From contig NC_087064.1 in NCBI RefSeq assembly GCF_963678635.1, forward strand, positions 19,950,509 through 20,014,508: a stretch of 64,000 nt of DNA. Reading direction: 5' to 3'. Positions within the stretch are counted from its first letter, which is position 1, and each line of letters starts with the position of its first letter. This DNA is from Symsagittifera roscoffensis. Taxonomy: Eukaryota > Xenacoelomorpha > Acoela > Convolutidae. Below the pieces are notes generated by a model, which saw only the letters and a program-made list of their open reading frames with translations, was not told the origin of the DNA and did no database searches. A program made the position numbers and the translations under genes. This document shows positions 34,901-43,800 of the stretch, piece after piece.

Positions 34901-35785
34901 CGTGAAAACAAGGTTTTATTGTATGGAAAATTGTTTATTCTGTCATTTTTACCTTTTTTTTCAATTTAACGGTATGGAATTGTGTGAAAAGCTTTTTTGT
35001 CAACACGGGCAATTTATCAAATTCAGACACAAAATTTAACCCGAAAAGTAGTTAGTTCAGCCTTTTCAGCAGTCAATCAGAAACTACGCTAAAAGTACTG
35101 TGTCCGTAAAACCTCCTTACATTTGTATAATCTTATAATTTTTTGATTGATAGCCATAAAATGACAAAAACACAGTTATTTTGGCCTAAAACCCACTTTT
35201 TAATGTTTTGCAGTAAATTTGGAGATTTTAATTTTTTAGGGCTACATGAAAAACTTACGTTAACATAACTCCATCAACAATTGACAGCTTTTTTCCATCA
35301 ACAATAGACAAATTTTTCTTTCACCATAGCGGTCATCAAATTATACGAATAATGCGAAGAAAAAACTTGAATAAAAAGCAATTTCAATGCAAATCGCAGA
35401 GTTCGCTGAAGAATACGATGCTTTCTTTGAGTTTTGAAGGTTACTCGTTCTGAATTTTTCAAAATAGAAGCAGTAAAAAACCCGAAGTACTCTTCAGATG
35501 AATTTTAAAAGTCGATATACTTTGAAAGATTATTTGTAATTTGTAGACTACGACTACAGAAAATATGGAGGCATGCATGTGGATGAGTACGGGTACGAGT
35601 ATGATGTCGTGAACAAATCAGGGGTAGAGGCGGACGTCAGGAGGGTGATTGAGCTCATGTTCCGAGTCAGTGTTGCAACGCTAGCCACCGAAGCTCTCCT
35701 ATTAGCCTTCATTCTCATGATCACATTTCACAATCTCTATGAACGGGTCAAACTCAATGAAGGAAAAATAGTGAAGAAACTGTGA
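22691..35785 (+). CDS. tetraspanin-like four-pass membrane protein with giant N-terminal tail, five exons
   Basis: Exons 22691-22987, 23111-24842, 25196-25453, 28095-28220 and 35547-35785 sum to 2652 nt, exactly 884 codons including TGA. Junction phases are 0,1,1,1. Residues 1 to about 580 are hydrophilic and charged: a Lys/Glu coiled-coil-like stretch in exon 1, a poly-Asp run, then Ser/Pro/Lys/Glu-rich sequence. Then come TM1 (about 586-612), a short loop, TM2 (about 635-656), TM3 (about 668-690), a large loop of about 150 residues, and TM4 (about 848-870) with a short Lys-rich tail. The loop has KCGVRDISDW, like the tetraspanin CCG motif with one Cys missing, then WPVFCC and LCYS, as expected for the other loop cysteines. 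Tetraspanins organise membrane partners. The long tail is atypical, and another four-TM family remains possible. Confidence 0.65.
23111..24842 (+). CDS. tetraspanin-like exon 2 (disordered tail, TM1, TM2)
   Basis: The acceptor is 'gatgtttcag' at 23110; an alternative at 23101 would add three codons in the same frame. It opens with an Asp run (GATGAT repeats near 23228-23285), then about 430 residues of Lys/Glu/Ser/Pro-rich sequence with KSRVTFAPSVPESEDK and a Pro-rich segment. It ends with two hydrophobic segments, one near 24571-24645 and one near 24718-24785. The donor ATTA|GTGAGT leaves phase 1. Confidence 0.7.
25196..25453 (+). CDS. tetraspanin-like exon 3 (TM3 and first half of large loop)
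   Basis: The acceptor is 'tttgtgtttcacag' at 25195. The nearer 'atcag' at 25175 gives the wrong phase. It encodes GVFVFWASLFGHALF (TM3), then an amphipathic stretch and KCGVRDISDWNHSQWF, the counterpart of the tetraspanin CCG-containing region. The donor AATC|GTAAGT leaves phase 1. Confidence 0.7.
25850..26480. repeat. degenerate repeats with a 48 bp tandem duplication
   Basis: Intronic DNA with four to five loose copies of a unit marked by 'aggccactaag', 'gatataat', 'gccgaaacctattaagcc' and A-rich spacers. Within it, 'tagtcgaatgatgcaata' and its neighbours are duplicated exactly with period 48 at 26053 and 26101. A related sequence occurs at about 61565-61650. Confidence 0.65.
26720..27172 (-). 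repeat. solo LTR of the giant-element family, with AACG target duplication
   Basis: Bases 26724-27168 are a diverged 445 bp LTR in reverse orientation (TGAGTT...GGTTCCA), related to the 410 bp LTRs at 38679 and 57178. It shares 'tatcttattttcggccggat' and 'gcaacttcttagtctaatac'. It is bracketed by the 4 bp repeat AACG (26720-26723 and 27169-27172), matching the 4 bp target duplication of the full element. It presumably arose by LTR-LTR recombination. It lies in a tetraspanin-gene intron. Confidence 0.8.
27500..28094. other. intronic; fragment of a dispersed motif and unexplained open stretch
   Basis: The block at about 27530-27577 (gaatattccgactgcccttt) matches two copies at 62085-62130 and 62185-62228. 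A coding-like stretch on the + strand runs about 60 codons from 27656 to a stop near 27837. It has no exon boundaries that fit the tetraspanin gene and I do not recognise it. Confidence 0.35.
28095..28220 (+). CDS. tetraspanin-like exon 4 (large-loop cysteines)
   Basis: This is a 126 nt exon: acceptor 'cttgtttgtgttag' at 28094, donor GATG|GTGGGT at 28220. It receives one base and leaves one base, so it is symmetrical phase 1 and matches both neighbours. It encodes WPVFCC and, about 30 residues later, LCYS, supplying the Pro-x-x-Cys and later Cys expected in a tetraspanin large loop. Its GC content is clearly higher than the surrounding intron. Confidence 0.65.
28221..29035. other. intron of the tetraspanin-like gene, nothing recognised
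   Basis: AT-rich intronic DNA before the antisense retroelement. No exon, repeat or RNA gene can be supported. Confidence 0.4.
29085..31665 (-). pseudogene. 3' gene remnants of the antisense retroelement (unidentified)
   Basis: Several 60-80-residue minus-strand open pieces follow the integrase remnant in element order. The longest are at 30266-30508, 30652-30858 and 31404-31622. The position downstream of integrase is where an env or accessory gene would be, but I see no signal peptide, membrane anchor or known motif. Function unknown. Confidence 0.3.
32463..32990 (-). pseudogene. integrase remnant of the antisense gypsy element
   Basis: The open stretch at 32463-32870 shows DLGRDFINYLI, which resembles the second catalytic Asp block of retroviral integrases. 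About 30 residues later AEVERRDEIINALLTKL resembles the third block with the catalytic Glu. The first Asp block and the zinc-binding domain are not seen. It is truncated and disrupted. Confidence 0.55.
33310..33645 (-). pseudogene. retropepsin remnant of the antisense gypsy element
   Basis: On the minus strand, the codons at about 33613-33624 encode Asp-Ser-Gly-Ala within LIIDSGADRSS, the aspartic protease active-site block. The next portion (about 33330-33480) contains PLKLGREAIRNMKVTLNF, like the C-terminal half of a retropepsin. The two pieces are in different frames or separated by stops. Confidence 0.55.
33628..34720 (-). pseudogene. gag-like remnant of the antisense gypsy element
   Basis: Just upstream of the protease remnant (higher coordinates), the minus strand has an Arg/Glu/Gln-rich stretch at 33628-33888 like a nucleocapsid tail. 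No intact zinc knuckle is seen. Further open pieces at 34349-34564 may belong to the same gag. The identity rests on position and composition. Confidence 0.35.
35547..35785 (+). CDS. tetraspanin-like exon 5 (end of loop, TM4, tail)
   Basis: The acceptor is 'taatttgtag' at 35546, phase 1, making GAC with the base carried from 28220. It encodes a Tyr/Asp-rich end of the large loop, then a hydrophobic segment ATLATEALLLAFILMITF (TM4) and a short tail ending VKKL before TGA. The frame and topology match a tetraspanin C-terminus. Confidence 0.7.
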
Positions 35786-36749
35786 CACAAAACAACTTAG
35801 TTGCTTCATTTAACTTTTGTCCCAGATATTTTATCAAGTTTTATTTTTATCATAAAAAAGCTATACTTCGGACTCATTCGAAATGCTGGACCAAGTGAAC
35901 AATCCCCCCGATCAGGTTTATGGGTAGAAAGTTGACTTGCTTACTGATACAAATTGTATATTTTCCAGCCAATCAGAAACGAGTGATTTGGAGCGTAGTT
36001 TAGCTCAGCCAAAATTAAAGTTTTCCAATTTGTTCGATAAAAAATTTTAAAACTTGGGCGATAATTTTTCAAAAAATTATGGCCAAAAAACATACTTTTT
36101 TTGCCAAAATGAGATTATTCGGCTAACTTTTCGGTCAAGCAACTTCAGCAATTTAAAGTAAAGTAAGTATTTGTAAAGTAGGCCAATTGCCAGAGTTATG
36201 AGCCGAGATAGTTCACTTTGTTTGCTAGTGGGAGGAGAATTGTTCTCTGGGCTGAAAAGTTTGTCTTGCCATCTGCACGCGCGTGGTCAAATGTACAAAT
36301 GGCCCAAAAACAAGAAAACCAAACAATTTCTAATTTTAAAATTATAGAACAGAGGCAAAATGTTGGTTTGCGTCATTTGCGATACAATACAAGCTGAGAA
36401 ATGCGAGCGAGTGGATAAAAATTGAAACAGATAAAAAAATGAATAATTCAATTTCAGAAAAACAATCGGATAACACAATCACCAGTAAACAAATAAACTC
36501 GTACTATATATCGAATGGCCACTATGTCGTTGATCAGTAGGTACATTCCCAATGAGCCGATGTTAAACAATGGACTGATTCGCTGCCATAAAAAAATTGA
36601 GCTATCATTTTTTGAAAACTTCAAAACTTACACTCAACGCGAAGCAGAGCTTCGCACCTTTTGCGATACAACACAATCATAAAAAGCAAAAATACAAAAA
36701 ATGAAAAATGTTGAAAAAGAGCAAGGTGACCAAAATTTCGAATTTTTTC
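35786..36749. other. 3' flank of the tetraspanin-like gene; inverted copy of the hairpin motif
   Basis: No gene is seen. The 3' UTR must start here but has no distinctive polyadenylation signal. A reverse-strand copy of the dispersed hairpin motif (cgcgaagcagagcttcgc, then 'gcgatacaacaca') lies at about 36638-36675. Confidence 0.4.
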
Positions 36750-37920
36750 AAAAAAATAATCTTCCTCTAGCAGAAAATTAAGGAGTAACCGCTTCTGCAG
36801 GAAAAACTCGCGCAACCTCTTCTTTCGACTGAAATTTTGATTTCGGATTTGGTATTTTTAAAGAAAAATTCAAAAGTTTCTAAAGAAACAGTCAAAGTTC
36901 AAGAAATTGACATTCCGGAAATCAGTAAACTTTTACTGCTAAAAACAGGCGGTAGCAAATTAGATCAAGTTTTCAAAATCAATAATCTCGATTGAACACT
37001 TATACTGAGAATTGGCACGGTAATTTTCAAGTAGAATAAAAAACTTCCAAAAACTTTCACTTGTTTAAAAGCCATAACATGTTTCTGGCTGATGTAGCAA
37101 ATTTGACGTAGCAAATTCAAAAGGTAAGCTTCCAAAAACCTGTTGTGTCAATTAAACCTATGATATCAGATTTGCCAGGCGAGCTATCGAGAAAAAAATC
37201 AAAAAACTGTCGACAAATCAGAAAATTGACTTTTCCCAGATTCAAAGCTTTTTGTTTAAAAAAAACTGGGAGTAGCCGCTGATGCGCAAAAAATCCACCC
37301 AATCTGTTCTTTCGATTGAACGCAAAAACCTAGGTTTAGCAGCAGCAGCAGCAGTGGATGCCCCCCCCCCCCCCCCCCCCCAAAAAAAACCCAAGAAAAT
37401 CCGCAAGTGTTTGGCAAGGTATATCTTGAGAAAAATCAAAAATTTCAAAAAAAGGTCATAAAATTTTGACTTGTCCGAGAGCTATAATTTGTTTATGTCA
37501 AAAATAATTGGGCGTAGTCGCCTGTCCAAAAAAGTTTCTCACAACCCATTCTCTGTATTGAACCCAAAATCTCAGATGAAATTTTTGGTAAAACTATGCA
37601 AAATTGGAAAAAAAAACTCTCAAAAAATAAAACAATGGACTTTTCCGAGTACGATAACTTTTTGTGTATAAAAATTGTGAGCGACTTCTAATGCAGAAGA
37701 GTTCCCACTACCCGTAAATTCCATTGAAATCACAGCCTCAGAATTGGGGGTGTTACTTTCCGAGAAATGTTTAAAAAGATTCAAAAGCTGGAAAAAAAAT
37801 CAAAAATTTGAGTTACCCAAAATTTGGGCGATAATTTTTTGTGGGAAAAGGTTTGGGCGGAGTTTTTGAAGTCCATTCTATTCATTGATATCAATTTCTC
37901 CGATTTACTAGGTTAGTTTT
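36750..37920. repeat. degenerate ~170 bp tandem array with a C21 run
   Basis: Related units are marked by 'ttgacttttcccaga' (about 37227), 'ttgacttgtccgaga' (37469), 'tggacttttccgagt' (37637) and 'ttgagttacccaaaa' (37808). Each is followed by a 'gggcgtagtcgcc'-like box and a 'cattctctgtattgaaccc'-like box. An additional box copy lies near 36780. One unit is expanded by an AGC run and an uninterrupted run of 21 C at 37361-37381. Confidence 0.65.
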
Positions 37921-38674
37921 TGAGAAAACGAAAAAAAAATCAAAAAAATTGGTCAACTATTTTCAACACAGACTTTTTCGAAGTCTGTGAACGAAGGGGT
38001 AAAGCAAAAGGAGACCAGGTGAGGAAAAAGGCACTCATGAACGTATGCATTCTTTCTGCGGATACTCTTTTTTGGATATTCGGCAGATGGGTTTTTGGAA
38101 AAAATTTTTGCAAAAAAGTGATAAATTTTCCGAAGAGACTCAAAAAAAATCAAAAAACGCAATAACATACAATTTTGTAATACCTGTTTTTATCAAACAA
38201 AATTTATAAACAAACATGCCAAGCAAGACAGTTAAAAGACAAATTGATAACAAAAAAAACTTACGAAAAGGAAACAAGGCCGACAATCTTTGAGCAGACA
38301 CCAGTTGCGCCGAAAAAACCTGATTTTGAAAAAATATATTTCAAAAGTTTCAAGTCACCCTGAAACTAATCTGTAGCAACTAGTACGTACCTTCCCGGAA
38401 TTAACGTTGGATTTTATGAAATTGAGAAAGTCCGCTGAAGAGTTTATCAAGTGAAGAGCATTAGGCATCTCAAGTGATTCAACTGATTTTGTTAAATTAG
38501 TTGTTAAACCAATAAAGGGTCTACATTCCGATATGATAACACTTGCTAATTGCACGCATATGTAACCACAACCGACAAAAATAATTCATTTTTGCCCCTT
38601 AAACGACCCACAGTAACTTGATCACGCCAATAAATCATTAGTTGAGACTGTTAAAGCTGAAGAAAAATTTAAAG
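37921..38674. other. intergenic flank of the giant element, nothing recognised
   Basis: A-rich sequence without a supportable gene. It ends at the CATG target site of the retroelement. Confidence 0.4.
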
Positions 38675-38678
38675 CATG
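38675..38678. repeat. target-site duplication CATG (left)
   Basis: CATG directly before the 5' LTR is repeated directly after the 3' LTR at 57588-57591. A 4 bp duplication is usual for several Ty3/gypsy lineages. The site itself is palindromic. Confidence 0.85.
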
Positions 38679-39088
38679 TGGAACCTGATCTAAACTATAT
38701 TTTATGATTGGATAAATTAAATGTTTTACCAATGTAAAGTATTTAATATTAACCAATCATGATCCATCTAACTAACAACCCACTTATTTGTAAGTGCTGA
38801 AGTTACTTGTAACTTCAGCACCAGAGAGATTTGAATTTAACTTAGAAATTAGTTGGACTCTCCCGAGCACTTCAGCAGCCGCAATAAACCAGTATACCCT
38901 AGATCTATTGAGCCTAGCAGAGACTAGTTAAACAACCTGAGACTAGATAGTATAAGAGTAAGATTAGGATCGGTATTAGACTAAGAAGTTGCACGAATCT
39001 ATCCGGCCGAAAATAAGATAGCGTGACGAGCAGACGGTGTACCCTATCCGAAATTACTCTATGAGTTATACACTCCAGTCCTAACTCA
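38679..39088 (+). repeat. 5' LTR, 410 bp
   Basis: It runs TGGAACC...TAACTCA, with no difference from the 3' LTR at 57178-57587 on direct reading. It contains an AATAAA at 38883-38888 (likely polyadenylation signal) and a near-perfect hairpin at 38794-38821 (GTGCTGAAGTTAC, TT loop, matching arm). A reverse-orientation relative is the solo LTR at 26724-27168. Confidence 0.92.
38794..38821 (+). promoter_or_regulatory. LTR hairpin with covarying stem
   Basis: A 13 bp perfect stem with a two-base loop. The equivalent sequence in the solo LTR (26970-26995) and in the second copy (62614-62641) differs at two positions of one arm, and both changes are matched on the other arm. This preserves pairing in all three. 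A structural RNA or DNA role is inferred. Confidence 0.7.
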
Positions 39089-39090
39089 TC

Positions 39091-39113
39091 TGGTGCGACC
39101 ATAAGTCTCGAAC
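39091..39113 (+). promoter_or_regulatory. primer-binding site
   Basis: Two bases after the LTR is TGGTGCGACC followed by ATAAGTCTCGAAC. Its reverse complement ends in CCA and contains TTCGAGAC, like the T-loop and 3' end of a tRNA. Complementarity thus appears to extend into the T-loop. I cannot assign the isotype with confidence; an Arg tRNA is one possibility. Confidence 0.7.
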
Positions 39114-40340
39114 AAGACCTTACTAGATTAGAATTAACCAAAAATAGATTAGAAATTAGACAAAAACATTTACAAAATGTTATACGACAATAATTTAATT
39201 GAAATGTCTCTCCGACTCAATAGATCAGAGCCAATATTCCGAACCATAACAGAACTACCCGGAATTGGAAGAAGACCTCGAACCAAAGACGACATACGAC
39301 AAAGTAGAAACTTGCCGTATAGTTATATGATAGTTCGGCAAAAGCCAGAACAAACTTTTATATTTCGAATACTACTTGCAATGAATTTAGATTTCCATTT
39401 GCAAACATAAAACCTTGAAGTTACTCTTCAAAATCATTTCAGGCGCTAAACAAAATTAATATTATACAATAACGATTGATAAAAAGATCTTAGATCGTTT
39501 TCCTAAAACTCTGCAGTATTATACAAAACATGTTTGAAAAATATTTATTGGAAAATAAAAATAAAAATTAGTAGCATGACAATAATTGGCTAGTAATCAT
39601 AAATCATCCTGTTGTTCCAGCTTCATCATCTAAAACATAACAGCAATCATAAACCCACTAACATCATCAAAACACTAAATCTTTCCTTTACACACATTTA
39701 AAATTTTATTAAAACTTAAATTCACTTAATTTTAAAACCAGATCATCAAGGCTTATCCTTGGATCTTAAATCATTTTCTACTTAATTAAATTTTAAATTT
39801 GATCATCAAGGCTTATCCTTGGATCAAACAGAACAACTTGGTTCTCCCCCACCCACTTAATTAGTGTCTAACGACCTCAAACGTCGATTCACTACCCAAC
39901 CCTTTCTAAAGACCCAAGACTAATAGAAATTTTTAAACAAAACTAATCATTCAAATTAGGATAAATAGTGAAGAACTTCGGTTATTCATCCTTCACTTGA
40001 CCCCCCCTCTTACCAGACCCAGGATAAATCTTAGACTTAGTAAGTTTAAAATAGTATCTAACGAACTACTCGCGTTCTAATTATACCTGAACCTTGTGGA
40101 TCGATTTACTATTCTCCAACCCTTGAACACAATCACTACCCCTAAGTAAGATTAAGTAAGTTAACACCTTAGCTTATACTAGTCACGAGAAAGTAAAAAT
40201 CATTCTTCGGAATCGATATACTTTTCTCTCCAACCCTGAACAAATAGACCCAGGTTAAGCTAACCAAAAAATCGTAAGAACTAACAGTTTAGGAAAATAG
40301 AAATCATTTAACAACCTTTGCATCCGTCATTCTAAACCTT
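39114..40340 (+). promoter_or_regulatory. long leader with repeated modules, hairpins and splice-donor candidates
   Basis: A 1.2 kb untranslated leader. Two copies of a near-palindrome GATCATCAAGG...CCTTGGATC lie at about 39742-39766 and 39802-39826. After that a looser module recurs three times: 'taacga', then 'tcgatt(t/c)act', then 'ccaaccct(t)', then 'gacccagg' (about 39866-39920, 40056-40145, 40215-40255). GTAAGT or GTAAGA donors occur at 40040, 40146 and 40156. A packaging or splicing role is inference. Confidence 0.5.
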
Positions 40341-40808
40341 ATGTCATTTAAAAACCTAGGAAATAAACAAACAATCGTTTTACACAATTGTGAAATAAAT
40401 AACAAAAAATACGACCTTGTAATCACACCTCATACACAAACAGTTGGATACATTCGCACAAAACGACAAACACTAAAGAGGAAAATAATAACTAAACAAA
40501 GACAAATAACACGAAAAAGATTTTCAAAAAATCGAAACGCATTTTCAGAATCAGAAACCAACAGTTTAGACGAACTTTACAAACTAAAAGAATCAATAGA
40601 TAAAAATTGCCCACTTCACGATCAACTATATTTTTCTGACTCAGAAACAACTTCAAATTCATCAAAAAGAGGAAAAAGAAGAATAAAAAAGCAGTATAAA
40701 CACAAACCAGTACATTTATACAATTGGAATCAACCAATTCGACACATTAATAATTACATATTAACAGTCATCGAACGAAAAAATGAGCTCAACGCACACC
40801 CCAGGTGA
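40341..40808 (+). CDS. 155-aa basic protein of unknown function
   Basis: ATG to TGA. The product is Lys/Arg-rich in the N-terminal half (RTKRQTLKRKIITKQRQ), with an acidic Ser-rich patch (FSDSETTSNSS) near residue 100 and a second basic stretch (KRGKRRIKKQYKHK). It looks like an RNA-binding or nuclear-targeting protein, but I recognise no family. It overlaps the gag start by 26 nt in a different frame, so it would be the first frame translated from the full-length RNA. Whether it is a separate regulatory protein or an extra gag leader is open. Confidence 0.55.
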   Translation: MSFKNLGNKQTIVLHNCEINNKKYDLVITPHTQTVGYIRTKRQTLKRKIITKQRQITRKRFSKNRNAFSESETNSLDELYKLKESIDKNCPLHDQLYFSDSETTSNSSKRGKRRIKKQYKHKPVHLYNWNQPIRHINNYILTVIERKNELNAHPR

Positions 40809-43800
40809 CGAAACCCCAGATGATGATGAAATCTTTCCTTTTATAGTAGATGCAGATACTGATAGAGGACAACACATATTTTGTCAAAATTTACTCGTAA
40901 ATTTATTTGAACCCGGAATCAGTCCATGTAAAACAGAGTTCCCCGATGTAAAAATCAAAAGACAAATCATAGATCACTATCTAAAAGATATATGCAACAT
41001 AACACAACAGTATGGAATCTACTCTATAGAATTCACTTCCCCAAACCATAATAATAGAACATATACTATTCAAACAGACGATCTTGATTTAGAATTTTCA
41101 AAAGTTTTTTCAGAATACATAAAAAGCATCCAATACCATAACTCACAAAGAGCAAACTCCATTTTCACCAATGAAGTTTTCGCAATAATATATAGTTATA
41201 TTTCGATATTAGAAAACGAAATCCCATTAACAAATGTCTCACCGACAGAAACATCTAAACATTTAAGAGTACGACATGAAATCACACTACTCTCTAGTTA
41301 TTTAAACATCATTAAAGAAAATTTCACGAAAGACGACGTTTCACAACATACCAAACACGATTTACAAAAAATTTTGGCATGGTTCATAATAGATTATTTC
41401 ACACACAATATTGATTTAATTGCACAAGCAAGAAAAAATTTTAGACCCCAAAATTCGAACGATGATACCGCTATCACAGAACAATCAGATTATGTTTGGG
41501 ACCCCGAATGGTCTCATCCCGCATTTATCAGCTTTCCACAATCAATCTCAAGTCAAGCAATAGGTACAATATCTTACATAAGAGATTATGTAAGAGTAAT
41601 ACCATTAACAATTGATGCAACACCATTAAACTATAATACATTTTTACCCGATACACAAAATAATAGTTTAAACTCTACAGTCATACACAACGAAAACCTC
41701 AATGGAACTAGGAATCTTACTCAACAAGATATCCAGACACCATCACACTTCATAAATGAAGAAATTGTACACACAACAACTACACAACAAAGTATTTCAC
41801 CAATACGCCCAAATTTAACAACACCAAGAAATACAAATCCTTCACAAACACAGGTAACCTTACAATCAACCGTTAAACCTTCGGTTGCCCCTAAATATTC
41901 ACATATGGATTACCAAACATACAGACCCATGACAATACCATCAAAAACACGCAAAACATTCACTAGAAACAACTTTGCAGACCATAATTATAATTATACA
42001 CATACATCAAAAACAAATTATCAACCACAAAGGAATTTTAATCAATATACAAAACCTCGAAACTGGGATAACCCAACGGCCCAATATAATTCCAAAAATT
42101 TTCAACCAAATCCTCCACAGGATCGCAGTGAAAATTACCCATTTTTTCAACAAAATAAAAATAAAAAACAAACATCTTATCAAATGGATTATTTATCCTC
42201 AGATGATGATTTCTTACAACCAGATATATTTGCACAAAATACTCAAGAATATCGTAGACAAGGAATACAGAAAACATGTACAAACCATAGAAATTTTTCT
42301 CCACAAACAATAGATGCACAACATCAACAACCAATTCAACAACAAAATCCAATTAATACACAATCTTTTCAACCAATTCAACAACAAAATCCAATGACTG
42401 CACACTCGTATCAACCATCACAAATGCAAAATGAAATACCACTCCCATATTATCTCCAACAACATGAAATAACAAGAAACCAACTTTCAAATTTTTCTCA
42501 AATGCCAAATGCAGCAGAATCATTACAAATGACAATGAATCCATACCTTATGGGTGGATCATCAATAACATCAAACAAACCCTTAATGGTTTTCACAGGA
42601 ACAGACCCTGAATACTCTGTAGAAGATTATTTAAATGCAGTAACAGCAAATTTGATTTTAAATATAGGACCTGAACCAATTAATACGCCACTACATCAAA
42701 ACTGGATACATCGACGCACAGCGTTAATACAAACAACCTTAGATGGCGCAGCCCAAAAATGGTTTTCAGTACTACCTCTAGAAATAAAATCAAACTGGAA
42801 AAGATTTACACAAGAATTTTCAAAAATGTTTGACTCCGAAAGAAACAAACAACAACAAAGAGTTTTATGTAATGAAATTCGCAGATTACCAAACGAAACC
42901 ATCAAGCAAATAGCAGTACGAATCGAAACACTAGTTCGAAAAGCATATTCATTAAATACACATGACTATAAAAACACAAAGATGACAGAAATCTTAATGA
43001 TGACCTTAACACCACAATTAAGGAAAATAGCAATAAAAAAGAGAGCATCTCATCCTTCTTCAATTCGAGAACCCGATTTAGATTTTCGAAAACTAGTAGA
43101 CAAATTAGAACAAGCAGAAATCACGATGAAACTAGAAGAAACGGAAAATCTGAAATTACAATACGTCAACAGAATTGAAACGACTCCCACTAATATTAAT
43201 AATATACAGGAATCAGAAACAGACCTCGTTGAAAAAATCACTGAAATACTCAATATTTACGAAAAGAACCCGAACTTTAAAGGCAAACCATCTTTCAAAA
43301 AATGGTGTAATTATTGCCGACGATACGGACATAGTATTTCCGAATGTAGACAAAAACAGCAAGATAGTCAAAATAAACCTCAAAAATACAAAGAACCAAA
43401 TAAATCATTCCATCAATACATGAAAAAAGATCAAAACCTACCGAACAAAACAGTCTACAGCAACAACAGTTCAGGAAAACCACTCCCGAACAATACAAAT
43501 TATACAAGAAATCAATCACCATATAACTCAAGTTATAGAGGAAGATCACCAGAACGAAGAAACACGAACAATTCATCACAAAATCACTACAATAGACCAA
43601 ATAGTCGAAATAACTACTCCAGATCAAATTCAAATACACAACGATTTGTTTCTAGATCTAATTCCCAACCAAGAAATAACTACTATCCAAACAACCAATC
43701 ACGAAATTCATCATACAATAGGAATAGAAACTACTCCTATAATCGAAATAGAAGTTATTCAAACAACCGAAACCAGAATTACCCGAACAATCAATCAAGG

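Noticed and set aside
37242..37448. Frame encoding a poly-Gly and poly-Ala run
   Set aside because: It is produced by translating the C21 and AGC runs of the degenerate repeat; not a gene.
42038..42544. Antisense open frames across gag and pol (for example 42038-42352 and 43295-43639)
   Set aside because: They are shadows of A-rich coding sequence, which lacks antisense stop codons; no independent motif is seen.
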